Shown: positions 50,799-58,679 of the stretch, one piece after another | How the letters are laid out: each line of letters begins with the position of its first letter | Numbering within the stretch: position 1 is the stretch's first letter | Assembly: GCF_036227225.1 (NCBI RefSeq) | Contig: NZ_CP109444.1 | Location: 4,569,501 to 4,633,500, forward strand | DNA from: Streptomyces sp. NBC_01478 | Lineage (GTDB): Bacteria; Actinomycetota; Actinomycetes; Streptomycetales; Streptomycetaceae | Reading direction: 5' to 3' | DNA length: 64,000 bases | Position numbers and translations under genes: made by a program | Notes under the pieces: model-generated | Told to the model about the DNA's origin: nothing | Database searches by the model: none | The model's input: the letters and a program-made list of their open reading frames with translations, nothing else

Positions 50799-51077
50799 TC
50801 AGGCCATACCGCCGGCCACGGCCGGCAGGATCGTGACGCTGTCGCCGTCGGTGAGCTTGGTGTTGATGCCGTCGAGGAAGCGGACGTCCTCGTCGTTCAG
50901 GTACACGTTGACGAAGCGGCGCAGCTCGCCGCCGTCCACGATGCGGGCCTGGATGCCCGTGTGCCGGGTCTCGAGGTCGGCGAAGAGCGCGGAGAGGTTC
51001 TCACCGGCACCCTCGACGGCCTTCTCGCCGCCGGTGTAGGTGCGGAGGATGGTGGGGATGCGGACCTCGATGGCCAT
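50799..51077 (-). CDS. cysO: Sulphur-carrier protein CysO (MoaD/ThiS-like)
   Basis: A 92-residue ubiquitin-fold sulphur carrier: EVRIPTILRTYTGGEKAV, RFVNVYLNDEDVRFLDG and DGDSVTILPAVAGGMA. The C-terminal di-glycine that would carry the thiocarboxylate is followed by Met-Ala, so a protease must remove two residues first; the JAMM-type protease gene at 52439 is the candidate. The start is ATG 51077 with AGGAG nine bases upstream. It precedes cysM by six bases, one operon. Confidence 0.92.
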   Translation of the reverse strand: MAIEVRIPTILRTYTGGEKAVEGAGENLSALFADLETRHTGIQARIVDGGELRRFVNVYLNDEDVRFLDGINTKLTDGDSVTILPAVAGGMA

Positions 51078-51175
51078 GGCAAGGGGCTCCTGTCGGAAGC
51101 GGGAGGGGTCGTCTGGTGTCGGTGGGCTCACGTCTGCTTGCCGCGGCGCACGGCCTGTACGGCGACAGCGCACTG

Positions 51176-51271
51176 TCAACAGATGGCGCTGTTCAGCCTG
51201 CACAGGTCGACGTGCAGCCGCGCCACGAGCAGCGTGCCCGGCGCCTTGTCGCTCACGTCGAGAAGAACCAT
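51176..51271 (-). CDS. Leader peptide with cysteine codons upstream of cysO-cysM
   Basis: A 31-codon gene (ATG 51271, TGA ending 51176) encoding MVLLDVSDKAPGTLLVARL then HVDLCRLNSAIC. It matches the short Streptomyces putative leader peptides ahead of sulphur genes, which share LLVARLHVDLCRL and a terminal Cys. It lies about 100 bases upstream of cysO on the same strand. Two Cys codons, one of them last, suggest translation-dependent sensing of cysteine. The ribosome binding site is weak. Confidence 0.78.
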   Translation of the reverse strand: MVLLDVSDKAPGTLLVARLHVDLCRLNSAIC

Positions 51272-51359
51272 GGGCTCATCGTATCGATTCCCTGTCCGGA
51301 CCTCGGTATGTGATCTCACAATTCGGACGAAATTCATTCGGGGGCTGAGACGGCGCAGT

Positions 51360-52403
51360 TCAGGCGGACTGTCGTACGACCAGCCGGGTCGGCACGATCG
51401 CCGACGGCCGGTCCTCCCCGGGGTCGTGTTCGGTACGGCCGAACAACAGCCGGGCGAGCAGCCGGCCCATCTCGGCGACGTCCTGGTGGACGGTGGTCAG
51501 CGGCGGGTCGGTGGACTCGGAGATGGCGGCGAGGTCGTCGAAGCCGACCACGGCCACGTCCTGCGGGACCCGGCGTCCGCGTTCGCGCAGTGTCTGGAGG
51601 GCGCCGGAGGCCATCAGGTCGGAGGCGACGAAGACGGCGTCCAGGTCGGGGTGGCGGTCGAGCAGCGCGGCCATGGCGTCGGCGCCGCCCTGCCGGGTGT
51701 AGTCGGCCCGCTCGACCAACTGGGGCGCGGTGTCGGGGAGGACCTCCCGGTAGCCGGCGAGCCGTTCCGCGGCGGAGTTCTCCTGGTCGTAGGGGCCGGT
51801 GACGGTGGCGATGCGCTCGCGGCCCAGCGCGAGGAGGTGGCGGACGGCCTGGCGGGCGCCGCCGCGGTTGTCGCCGTCGACGAAGGCCTGGCCGCGCACG
51901 GGGTCGCCGTCGCACAGGAGGGGACGGCCGCCGAAGACGGCGGGCAGGGCGAGCCGGTCGACCATCTCGGGCATCCGGTCGCCGGGGCGCAGCGAGAACA
52001 GGATCGCGCCGTCGACGTGGCCGCCGCCGAGGTAGTCGGCCACGCGCGCGTAGTCGTCGGGTTCGTCGACGAACAGGAGGACGGCCTGGGCGCCGTGCCG
52101 GGCGAGTTCGGCGCGGATGCCGCGCAGCAGACAGTCGAAGAACGGGTCCAGGAACAGCCGGTTCTCGGGCTGGGCCGCGACGACCGCGACGGCGCCGGTG
52201 CGGCGGGTGACCAACTGCCGGGCCGCCTGGTTGGGCACGTAGCCCAGCGCGGAGATCGCCTCCCGGACCCGGACGGCGACCTCCGGACTCACCTTGGGCT
52301 CGTCGTTGACCACCCGCGACACCGTGGACTTGGAGACGCCCGACCAGCGGGCGACATCCTCCAGCGTGGGGCGCCGTGCGTTCGACCGCTGCGTCAACAC
52401 CAT
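51360..52403 (-). CDS. LacI-family transcriptional regulator
   Basis: A 347-residue repressor. The N-terminal HTH RRPTLEDVARWSGVSKSTVS with hinge VNDEPKVSPEVAVRVREAI is typical, and the periplasmic-binding-like core follows (VAVVAAQPENRLFLDPFF, VDGAILFSLRPGDRMP, VFVASDLMASGALQTLRERG, VAVVGFDDLAAISEST). GGAG sits right before ATG 52403, so GTG 52400 or TTG 52397 may be used instead. It separates mec from cysO-cysM. Sugar ligand unknown. Confidence 0.92.
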   Translation of the reverse strand: MVLTQRSNARRPTLEDVARWSGVSKSTVSRVVNDEPKVSPEVAVRVREAISALGYVPNQAARQLVTRRTGAVAVVAAQPENRLFLDPFFDCLLRGIRAELARHGAQAVLLFVDEPDDYARVADYLGGGHVDGAILFSLRPGDRMPEMVDRLALPAVFGGRPLLCDGDPVRGQAFVDGDNRGGARQAVRHLLALGRERIATVTGPYDQENSAAERLAGYREVLPDTAPQLVERADYTRQGGADAMAALLDRHPDLDAVFVASDLMASGALQTLRERGRRVPQDVAVVGFDDLAAISESTDPPLTTVHQDVAEMGRLLARLLFGRTEHDPGEDRPSAIVPTRLVVRQSA

Positions 52404-52438
52404 CTCCGTGACGGCGAGTTGGTCTGTTGCGTACGCGG

Positions 52439-52867
52439 TCAGTATGCCTCTACGACCTTGACGTCCTCCTCGGTGACCACGCCTTCCAGGATCTGGTACG
52501 AGCGGAACTGGAAGGGGCCGGCCTCGTCGCTGTCGGCGGTGGAGACGAGGACGTAGTGGGCGCCGGGTTCGTTGGCGTAGGCGATGTCGGTGCGGGAGGG
52601 GTAGGCCTCGGTCGCGGTGTGGGAGTGGTAGATGATCACCGGCTCCTCGTCGCGGTCGTCCATGTCGCGGTAGAGCTTCAGCAGGTCCTGCGAGTCGAAC
52701 TCGTAGAACGTGGGTGAGCGGGCCGCGTTCAGCATGGGGACGAAGCGCTCGGGGCGGCCCTCGCCCACCGGGCCCGCGACGACTCCGCACGCCTCGTCGG
52801 GGTGGTCCTTGCGCGCGTGGGCGACGATCTGGTCGAAGAGGACCTGGGTGATGGTCAGGGTCGGCAT
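52439..52867 (-). CDS. mec: JAMM/MPN+ metalloprotease Mec (CysO-cysteine peptidase)
   Basis: A 142-residue zinc peptidase. The JAMM motif is intact: Glu in HPDEACGVVAG, then YHSHTATEAYPSRTDIAYA (H-x-H...S...D). In the CysM/CysO pathway it hydrolyses the CysO-cysteine isopeptide to free cysteine; here it may also trim the Met-Ala tail of CysO. The start at ATG 52867 has only a weak ribosome binding site. It is split from cysO by a LacI gene but on the same strand. Confidence 0.92.
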   Translation of the reverse strand: MPTLTITQVLFDQIVAHARKDHPDEACGVVAGPVGEGRPERFVPMLNAARSPTFYEFDSQDLLKLYRDMDDRDEEPVIIYHSHTATEAYPSRTDIAYANEPGAHYVLVSTADSDEAGPFQFRSYQILEGVVTEEDVKVVEAY

Positions 52868-52907
52868 GGTCGTCAGGATAAACAGAAGGGCCGCCGCGCA
52901 AGCAGAA

Positions 52908-52944
52908 GGGCCGCCCTGTACCGAGTGGTGGTACGGGGCGGCCC
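52908..52944 (-). terminator. Terminator of amino acid permease gene
   Basis: Arms GGGCCGCCCTGTACC (52908-52922) and GGTACGGGGCGGCCC (52930-52944) pair with one mismatch around a 7-base loop, 20 bases past the permease stop. Confidence 0.8.
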
Positions 52945-52963
52945 ACATGCTGGGCTGCGGTGA

Positions 52964-54388
52964 TCAGCCGACCTTCTCGAACTCCGGCTCGCGGCGCTCG
53001 GTGACCTGCGGGTTGCGGATCTTGAGGGCGATCCAGCCGCCGATCAGGGCGAGGGTCCAGCCGACCATGACGTAGAGGCAGACGCGGGAGTCCGGGTCGT
53101 AGGCGATGAGGCCCGTGACGAAGAGCAGGAACGCGATGGCCACGTAGGAGAACTTCGCGCCGCCCGGGGCCGGGAAGGACGAGGCCGGGAGGCGGCCCGC
53201 GTCGACCGCGCGGCGGTAGAGGACGTGGCTGATCAGAATCATCAGCCAGGTCCAGATGCCGGCGGCGGTGGCGACCGAGGTGACGTAGCCGAAGGCCTTC
53301 TCGGGGACGATGTAGTTGAGGATCACGCCGATGCCCATGAAGGCGACGGAGATCGTGATGCCGGTCGCCGGGGTCTTGGACGCGGACAGCTTGCTGAAGG
53401 CCTTCGGGGCCTCGCCGTTGTCCGCGAGGGTGCGGAGCATGCGGCCCGTGGAGTACATGCCCGAGTTGCAGGAGGAGAGGGCTGCCGTGAGGACGACGAA
53501 GTTGACGATTCCGGCGCCCGCGGGGATGCCGATCTTCGCGAACGCCTCGACGAACGGGCTGACGCCCGGGGCGAATTCGGTCCACTTGACGACGCAGAGG
53601 ATGACGGTGAGGGCGCCGACGTAGAAGAGGGCGATGCGCCAGGGGAGGGTGTTGATCGCCTTGGGGAGGGTCTTCTCGGGGTTCTCGGACTCGCCCGCGG
53701 TGACGCCGACCAGTTCGACGGCGAGGTAGGCGAACATCACGCCCTGGAGGGTCATCAGGGAGGAGCCGATGCCCTTGGGGAAGAAGCCGTCGAACTGCCA
53801 GAGGTTGGCGACCGAGGCGGTGTCACCGGCGCTGCTGAAGCCGAAGGTGAGGACTCCGAGGCCGATCACGATCATGCCGATGAGGGCGGTGACCTTGACC
53901 ATCGAGAACCAGAACTCGATCTCGCCGAAGAGCTTCACCGAGATCAGGTTGGCCACGAAGAGGACGACCAGGAAGACGAGCGCTGTCATCCATTGGGAGA
54001 CGGCGGGGAACCAGTAGTTGACGTAGATGGCGGCGGCCGTGAGTTCGGCCATGCCGGTCACCACCCACATCAGCCAGTACGTCCAGGCGGTGAAGTAGCC
54101 GAAGAACGGGCCGAGGAACTCGCGGGAGTACTCCGCGAAGGAGCCCGACACCGGGCGGTACAGGAGCAGTTCGCCCAGTGCCCGCATGATGAAGAAGATG
54201 ATCACGCCGGCCAGGGCGTACATGAGGATGAGGCTGGGTCCCGCCTTGGCGATGTTCGCCCCGGCTCCCAGGAACAGGCCGACGCCGACGGCGCCGCCGA
54301 TCGCGATCATCTGGACCTGACGGCTGCCGAGCCCGCGCTCGTACCCCTCTTCAGGGGTCTTGTCCTTCTCGACCTGAGCGGAGGTCAT
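52964..54388 (-). CDS. Amino acid permease (APC superfamily)
   Basis: A 474-residue secondary transporter with twelve predicted helices. The first (RQVQMIAIGGAVGVGLFLG) carries the APC signature with an unwound GGAVGVG, followed by ALGELLLYRPVSGSFAEYS; LQGVMFAYLAVELVGVTAGE with ENPEKTLPKAIN is another hallmark. It groups with the GABA/AnsP/CycA-type permeases; the exact amino acid is not readable. ATG 54388 lies after an AAAGG-like site. Confidence 0.9.
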   Translation of the reverse strand: MTSAQVEKDKTPEEGYERGLGSRQVQMIAIGGAVGVGLFLGAGANIAKAGPSLILMYALAGVIIFFIMRALGELLLYRPVSGSFAEYSREFLGPFFGYFTAWTYWLMWVVTGMAELTAAAIYVNYWFPAVSQWMTALVFLVVLFVANLISVKLFGEIEFWFSMVKVTALIGMIVIGLGVLTFGFSSAGDTASVANLWQFDGFFPKGIGSSLMTLQGVMFAYLAVELVGVTAGESENPEKTLPKAINTLPWRIALFYVGALTVILCVVKWTEFAPGVSPFVEAFAKIGIPAGAGIVNFVVLTAALSSCNSGMYSTGRMLRTLADNGEAPKAFSKLSASKTPATGITISVAFMGIGVILNYIVPEKAFGYVTSVATAAGIWTWLMILISHVLYRRAVDAGRLPASSFPAPGGAKFSYVAIAFLLFVTGLIAYDPDSRVCLYVMVGWTLALIGGWIALKIRNPQVTERREPEFEKVG

Positions 54389-55443
54389 GTGTGGTGCGCC
54401 TTTCTCCGAATCCCCCCATGGACTGGAGCTGCCCGGCCGAGGTCCGTCGGCCGCATGGCGAACCCGGCGGGACATGGGTGGCGTCCGCCGGGCGGTCGTG
54501 AAGATCTATCACGGTCGCAATCGTGATCGATGCGGACACTTGTGGCGCACACCACAGGAAGAAGCGGACAAAAATGAGCGACGGCCAGCATTCCTGACCG
54601 TCGCGGTGACGTGATCGTTATTTGGATTTGAGGGTCCGCTGAGCGAACGGGAAGGGGCGGGCCGCGGCCGGATTGGCCGATGGTTGCGGATCGGCTGACG
54701 GCTACGGGGCGGCTGATGACCGCGGTCCCGGGGGAACCGGGGCGGGCGGGCGGCGCGGACCGGGCGGGGCCGGGGGCCGTACAACCGGAGGGGGCGGCGC
54801 GGGGGTCGTGTGCGGTGCCGGGGTCGTGTGCGGTGCGGGGGCCGTACGACCGGAGGGAGCGGCGCGGGGGTCGCGCGCGGTGCCGAGGTCGTGTGCGGTG
54901 CGGGGGCCGCAGGCGGAGCGTGCGGCGGGGGCCGCTGACGGCGCCGGGGTCGTGTGCGGTGCGCGCGGTGCGGGTGGCCGCCGAAAGCGCGGGGCTGCGG
55001 GGCCGCGTGTGCGGTGCGGGGGTCGCTGACGGCGCCGGAGGCAGGCGGCGCGTGGGGCGGGGGCCGCGGCCCGAACGACCGATGCGACTGGCGCGGGCGA
55101 CGCGTGCGATGCGGCTCGCACGACCGATACGGACGCGTGGACAGCCCAGCGCGAGCGGGCGGTACAGCCCATGCGGCCGACACGACCCCAGCCCTCACGA
55201 CCCACCCTGCCGGTGCCGCCGGTACGACCCGCACGACCAACGCGGCCCGTGCCGACGGCACACTTCATGCGGGCAGAGCGGACGACCCGCCCCACACAGC
55301 CACGCGCCCCCGACCGGCACGGCCCGAGCGACCGGCCCCGGCCGGCACAGTCCGAGCAACCGACGCCGGTGGCCCGGTCCGCGTCGGCTGTGCGAATCCG
55401 GTCGGCGCGGCCGGTGGCGACAGGCCGGCCTCGTCGTCGTGGG
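54389..55443. other. Gene-free low-complexity stretch
   Basis: The first 250 bases are ordinary upstream sequence of the permease gene with an AT-richer patch near 54610-54635 that may hold its promoter. From about 54640 the DNA is almost only G and C with imperfect repeats, including a 65-bp tandem unit, and from about 55080 it shows a degenerate GACCGGCACGG-type pattern. Long open frames run on both strands, but their products are Arg/Ala/Pro/Gly-rich and repetitive. I see no gene. Confidence 0.7.
54772..54962. repeat. 65-bp tandem repeat, three units
   Basis: Units start with GGGGGCCGTACRACCGGAG at 54772 and 54837 and with the diverged GGGGGCCGCAGGCGGAGCG at 54902. Each includes GCGGCGCGGGGGTCG-like sequence and ends GGTCGTGTGCGGTGC. 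Spacing is exactly 65 between all three starts. Confidence 0.8.
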
Positions 55444-56049
55444 TCAGCGCATCAACGTCGTGACCAGGGTTTCCTGGAGGCCGCCGAGCCAGAGGTACGC
55501 CATCACCATCGGCTTGCGCGGGTCCTCGTCCGGGAGGCGGTAGAGGTCGTCGGTGTCGTCCTCGTCGGTGATGTCGAGGCGTGAACCGATCGCCAGGCGC
55601 AGGTCGTTGAGGGAGCCGAGCCACTGGCGGGACTCGTCGGCGGTCAGTTTGAGGATCGCGCCGCCGTCGCCGCCGGGGGTGAGCGAGTCGAGGGTGCGGA
55701 TCACCGCGAGGGCGTTCTCGCGCTTGCCGGCCCTGAGGTCGTTCTCGGTGAAGCGGCGGAACTCCGCGGAGTGCGCGAGCTTCTCCTCGGCGTCCTGCGG
55801 GGAGTCGGGGGCCTGCTCCGGGTCGGTGTAGGCGTCCGGGAACAGGCGCTTGAGCACCGGGTCGGAGGGCGGCTCGCTCGGGCCCTCGGCGAAGAGTTCG
55901 GCGAGGGGGTCGGCAGAGGCGTCCTCGCCGGGGCCGGGGCCGATCAGCTCCAGGAGCTGGACGGCCAGCGACCGGATGATCGAGATCTCGACGTCGTCGA
56001 GTGCGACGGCGGCGCCGCCGTCGCGGAGCGGTTCGAAGTGTCCTGGCAT
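55444..56049 (-). CDS. DUF2017 protein
   Basis: A 201-residue acidic protein with no membrane segment. It starts GHFEPLRDGGAAVALDDVE and has ISIIRSLAVQLLELIG, a Pro/Glu/Asp-rich middle, then RRFTENDLRAGKRENALAVI, LTADESRQWLGSLNDLRLAI and RKPMVMAYLWLGGLQETLV. DUF2017 is nearly always encoded next to clpS in actinobacteria (Rv1332 in M. tuberculosis), suggesting a link to ClpS/ClpP proteolysis. Function unknown. Confidence 0.9.
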   Translation of the reverse strand: MPGHFEPLRDGGAAVALDDVEISIIRSLAVQLLELIGPGPGEDASADPLAELFAEGPSEPPSDPVLKRLFPDAYTDPEQAPDSPQDAEEKLAHSAEFRRFTENDLRAGKRENALAVIRTLDSLTPGGDGGAILKLTADESRQWLGSLNDLRLAIGSRLDITDEDDTDDLYRLPDEDPRKPMVMAYLWLGGLQETLVTTLMR

Positions 56050-56061
56050 CGGGATGGGTCG

Positions 56062-56379
56062 CTACTTCCGGTCCTGCTGGAGGGTGGCCCACAGACCGTA
56101 GCCGTGCATGGCCTGCACGTCGCGCTCCATCTCCTCGCGGCTTCCGCTGGAGACGACCGCTCGGCCCTTGTGGTGGACGTCCTTCATGAGCTTGGTGGCC
56201 TTGTCCTTGGAGTAGCCGAAGTACGTCTGGAAGACGTACGTCACGTAGCTCATGAGGTTGACCGGGTCGTTGTGCACGATCGTGACCCAGGGGACGTCCG
56301 GCTCGGGTACGGCGAAGACCTCCTCCGCCGACTCGGTGCGTTCGATCTCCAGGGGTGCGGGTGACGTCACACGGCCCAT
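56062..56379 (-). CDS. clpS: ClpS adaptor for N-end-rule proteolysis
   Basis: A 105-residue adaptor that hands N-degron substrates to the Clp protease. Core motif: [20 protein letters not shown] (Asn-Asp-Pro for N-terminal residue binding), then [40 protein letters not shown] and [11 protein letters not shown]. The start is ATG 56379 or GTG 56370; neither has a strong ribosome binding site. DUF2017 follows 12 bases downstream on the same strand. Confidence 0.93.
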   Translation of the reverse strand: MGRVTSPAPLEIERTESAEEVFAVPEPDVPWVTIVHNDPVNLMSYVTYVFQTYFGYSKDKATKLMKDVHHKGRAVVSSGSREEMERDVQAMHGYGLWATLQQDRK

Positions 56380-56539
56380 GCTGCCACCACAAGGGGGCCT
56401 CCGCACAAATGGACCCCACAAATCGTCAGAGTGACGAGATGGGAGTACGATCCCTTGCCATGCGGCACACACCGGGGGACAACCCCCGGACCCCCGGCGG
56501 ACCTCGGGGGACCCGGAAAATCACGACCAGGAGAGTTCA

Positions 56540-57886
56540 GTGGACGTAGCGGACCTTGGGCTGCCGGTGGACGTTCCCTCGACGGCGCTCTTCACCGACC
56601 ACTACGAACTGACGATGCTGCAGGCCGCCCTCAAAGCGGGTACGGCCGACCGGCGTTCGGTCTTCGAGTGCTTCACCCGGAGGCTGCCCGAGGGGCGCCG
56701 CTACGGCGTGGTCGCGGGCACCGGACGCGTGCTGGACGCGGTGGAGAACTTCCGGTTCGACGCGGACGTCCTCGGCTTCCTGCGCGAGCGGAACGTCGTC
56801 AACGAGGAGACCCTGGAGTGGCTCGCCTCCTACCGCTTCAGCGGTGACGTCTGGGGCTACCCGGAGGGCGAGGTGTACTTCCCGGGCTCGCCGATCATGC
56901 GGGTCGAGGGCTCCTTCGCCGAGTGCGTGCTGCTGGAGACCGTGATCCTCTCCATCCTCAACCACGACTCCGCGATCGCGGCCGCCGCCTCCCGCATGGC
57001 CTCCGCCGCCGGGGACCGCCCGCTGATCGAGATGGGCGCCCGCCGCACCCACGAACTCGCCGCCGTCGCCGCCTCCCGCGCCGCCTACGTCGGCGGTTTC
57101 GCCACCACCTCCGACCTCGCGGCCGGTTTCCGCTACGGCATCCCCACCGTCGGCACCTCCGCGCACGCCTTCACCCTGCTCCACGACAACGAACGCGACG
57201 CCTTCCAGGCCCAGGTGGACTCGCTGGGCCGGAACACGACACTGCTCGTCGACACGTACGACGTCACCGAGGCGGTCCGTACGGCGGTGGAGGTCGCCGG
57301 GCCCGAACTGGGTGCCGTCCGCATCGACTCGGGCGATCTGCTGCTCGTCGCGCACCGGGTGCGGCAGCAGTTGGACGAGCTGGGTGCCGTCAACACGAAG
57401 ATCGTGGTGACCTCCGACCTGGACGAGTACGCCATCGCCTCGCTGGCGGCGGCGCCCGTGGACGCGTACGGCGTCGGCACCCAGCTCGTGACCGGGTCCG
57501 GGCACCCGACCTGCTCGATGGTCTACAAGCTGGTCGCGCGGGCCGAGTCCGCCGACCCGAAGGCGCCGCTGGTTCCGGTCGCGAAGAAGTCCAGCGGGGG
57601 CAAGACGTCGATCGGCGGGCGCAAGTGGGCCGCGCGGCGACTGGACGCCGACGGGATCGCGGAGGCCGAGGTGATCGGCACCGGGCCGGTCCCCGCCGAG
57701 CTGGCCGACCGGCAGTTGCTCGTCGAGCTGGTCAAGGGCGGCGAGGTCGTCGCCCGCGAACCGCTGGACGTCGTACGGGACCGGCATGCGGCCGCGCGGG
57801 GCAACCTGCCGTTGTCGGCGACCCAGTTGTCGCGCGGGGAAGCCGTCATTCCGACGGAGTACGTCCAACTGCGTTCGGGTAGTTAA
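56540..57886 (+). CDS. pncB: Nicotinate phosphoribosyltransferase
   Basis: Converts nicotinate and PRPP to nicotinate mononucleotide in NAD salvage, 448 residues. GTG 56540 has AGGAGAG upstream. Landmarks: FTDHYELTMLQAALKAG, SVFECFTRRLPEGRRYGVVA, MGARRTHELAAVAASRAAYV, GTSAHAFTLLHDNERDAF (active-site His) and AVRIDSGDLLLVAHRVR. Followed 100 bases later by pncA on the same strand, so two steps of the same pathway are adjacent. Confidence 0.95.
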   Translation: MDVADLGLPVDVPSTALFTDHYELTMLQAALKAGTADRRSVFECFTRRLPEGRRYGVVAGTGRVLDAVENFRFDADVLGFLRERNVVNEETLEWLASYRFSGDVWGYPEGEVYFPGSPIMRVEGSFAECVLLETVILSILNHDSAIAAAASRMASAAGDRPLIEMGARRTHELAAVAASRAAYVGGFATTSDLAAGFRYGIPTVGTSAHAFTLLHDNERDAFQAQVDSLGRNTTLLVDTYDVTEAVRTAVEVAGPELGAVRIDSGDLLLVAHRVRQQLDELGAVNTKIVVTSDLDEYAIASLAAAPVDAYGVGTQLVTGSGHPTCSMVYKLVARAESADPKAPLVPVAKKSSGGKTSIGGRKWAARRLDADGIAEAEVIGTGPVPAELADRQLLVELVKGGEVVAREPLDVVRDRHAAARGNLPLSATQLSRGEAVIPTEYVQLRSGS

Positions 57887-57988
57887 GTCCCGCTGGTTAA
57901 GACCCGTACGAAAATCAGCGGTGCGCCCTCCCGCGGTGGCGCCGAAGTCTCTAGGCTCGAATCTCACTCACCGTCGAAGGACACCACC

Positions 57989-58573
57989 ATGCGCCGCGCC
58001 TTGATCGTCGTTGACGTGCAGAACGACTTCTGCGAGGGAGGCAGTCTCGCGGTGACCGGTGGTGCGGATGTGGCCGCCGCCGTCACCGAGCTGATCGGGC
58101 AGGCGCCCGCCGGCTACCGCCACGTCGTGGCCACCCGCGACCACCACATCGCGCCCGGCGGGCACTTCGCCGACAACCCCGACTACGCCCGCTCCTGGCC
58201 CGCGCACTGTGTCGCGGGCACGGAGGGGGTCGGGTTCCACCCGAACTTCGCGCCCGCGGTCGCCTCCGGCGCGATCGACGCGGTTTTCGACAAGGGGGCG
58301 TACGCGGCGGCGTACAGCGGGTTCGAGGGGCGGGACGAGAACGGGGTCTCGCTCGGGGACTGGTTGCGGGCGCGGGAGATCGACGAGGTGGATGTGGTCG
58401 GGATCGCGACGGACCACTGCGTGAAGGCGACCGCGTTGGATTCTGTGCGGGAAGGGTTTCGTACGCAGGTGTTGTTGGATCTGACGGCTGGGGTGGCGAA
58501 GGAGTCCACGGACCGGGCGTTGGAGGAACTGCGCGCGGCCGGGGTTGAGTTGACGGGTAAGCCGGTCGTCTAG
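57989..58573 (+). CDS. pncA: Nicotinamidase
   Basis: Hydrolyses nicotinamide to nicotinate, 194 residues. Catalytic Asp in VVDVQNDFCEGGSL, metal-site His residues in TRDHHIAPGGHFAD, Lys in AVFDKGAYAAAYSGFEG and nucleophilic Cys in IATDHCVKATALDSV. AAGGAC precedes ATG 57989. Its product feeds the upstream pncB enzyme. The dispersed repeat copy B follows the stop. Confidence 0.95.
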   Translation: MRRALIVVDVQNDFCEGGSLAVTGGADVAAAVTELIGQAPAGYRHVVATRDHHIAPGGHFADNPDYARSWPAHCVAGTEGVGFHPNFAPAVASGAIDAVFDKGAYAAAYSGFEGRDENGVSLGDWLRAREIDEVDVVGIATDHCVKATALDSVREGFRTQVLLDLTAGVAKESTDRALEELRAAGVELTGKPVV

Positions 58574-58593
58574 CGGTTCTTTGGCTGCCGGCC

Positions 58594-58659
58594 GGTGGGG
58601 GCTGGTCGCGCCCACGCGGCGGAGCCGCATATCGATACAGCCCCGCGCCCCTAAAAGGG
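58594..58659. repeat. Dispersed intergenic repeat, copy B
   Basis: GGTGGGGGCTGGTCGCGCCC, CACGCGGCGGAGCCGC, ATCGATACAGCCCCGCGCC and CCTAAAAGGGG: nearly identical to copy A at 49772. It again lies between convergent genes, with an extra short hairpin CCCCTAAAAGGGG at its end. Confidence 0.88.
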
Positions 58660-58679
58660 GCGCTGCAGCGGGCCGGGTC

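Noticed and set aside
54772..54962. Regular repeats that might be a CRISPR array
   Set aside because: The whole 65-base unit is repeated with no variable spacers, only three units exist, and no cas genes are present.
54680..55543. Overlapping open frames of 200-290 codons on both strands
   Set aside because: They follow the tandem repeats and lack ribosome binding sites and any recognisable domain; high GC removes stop codons by chance.
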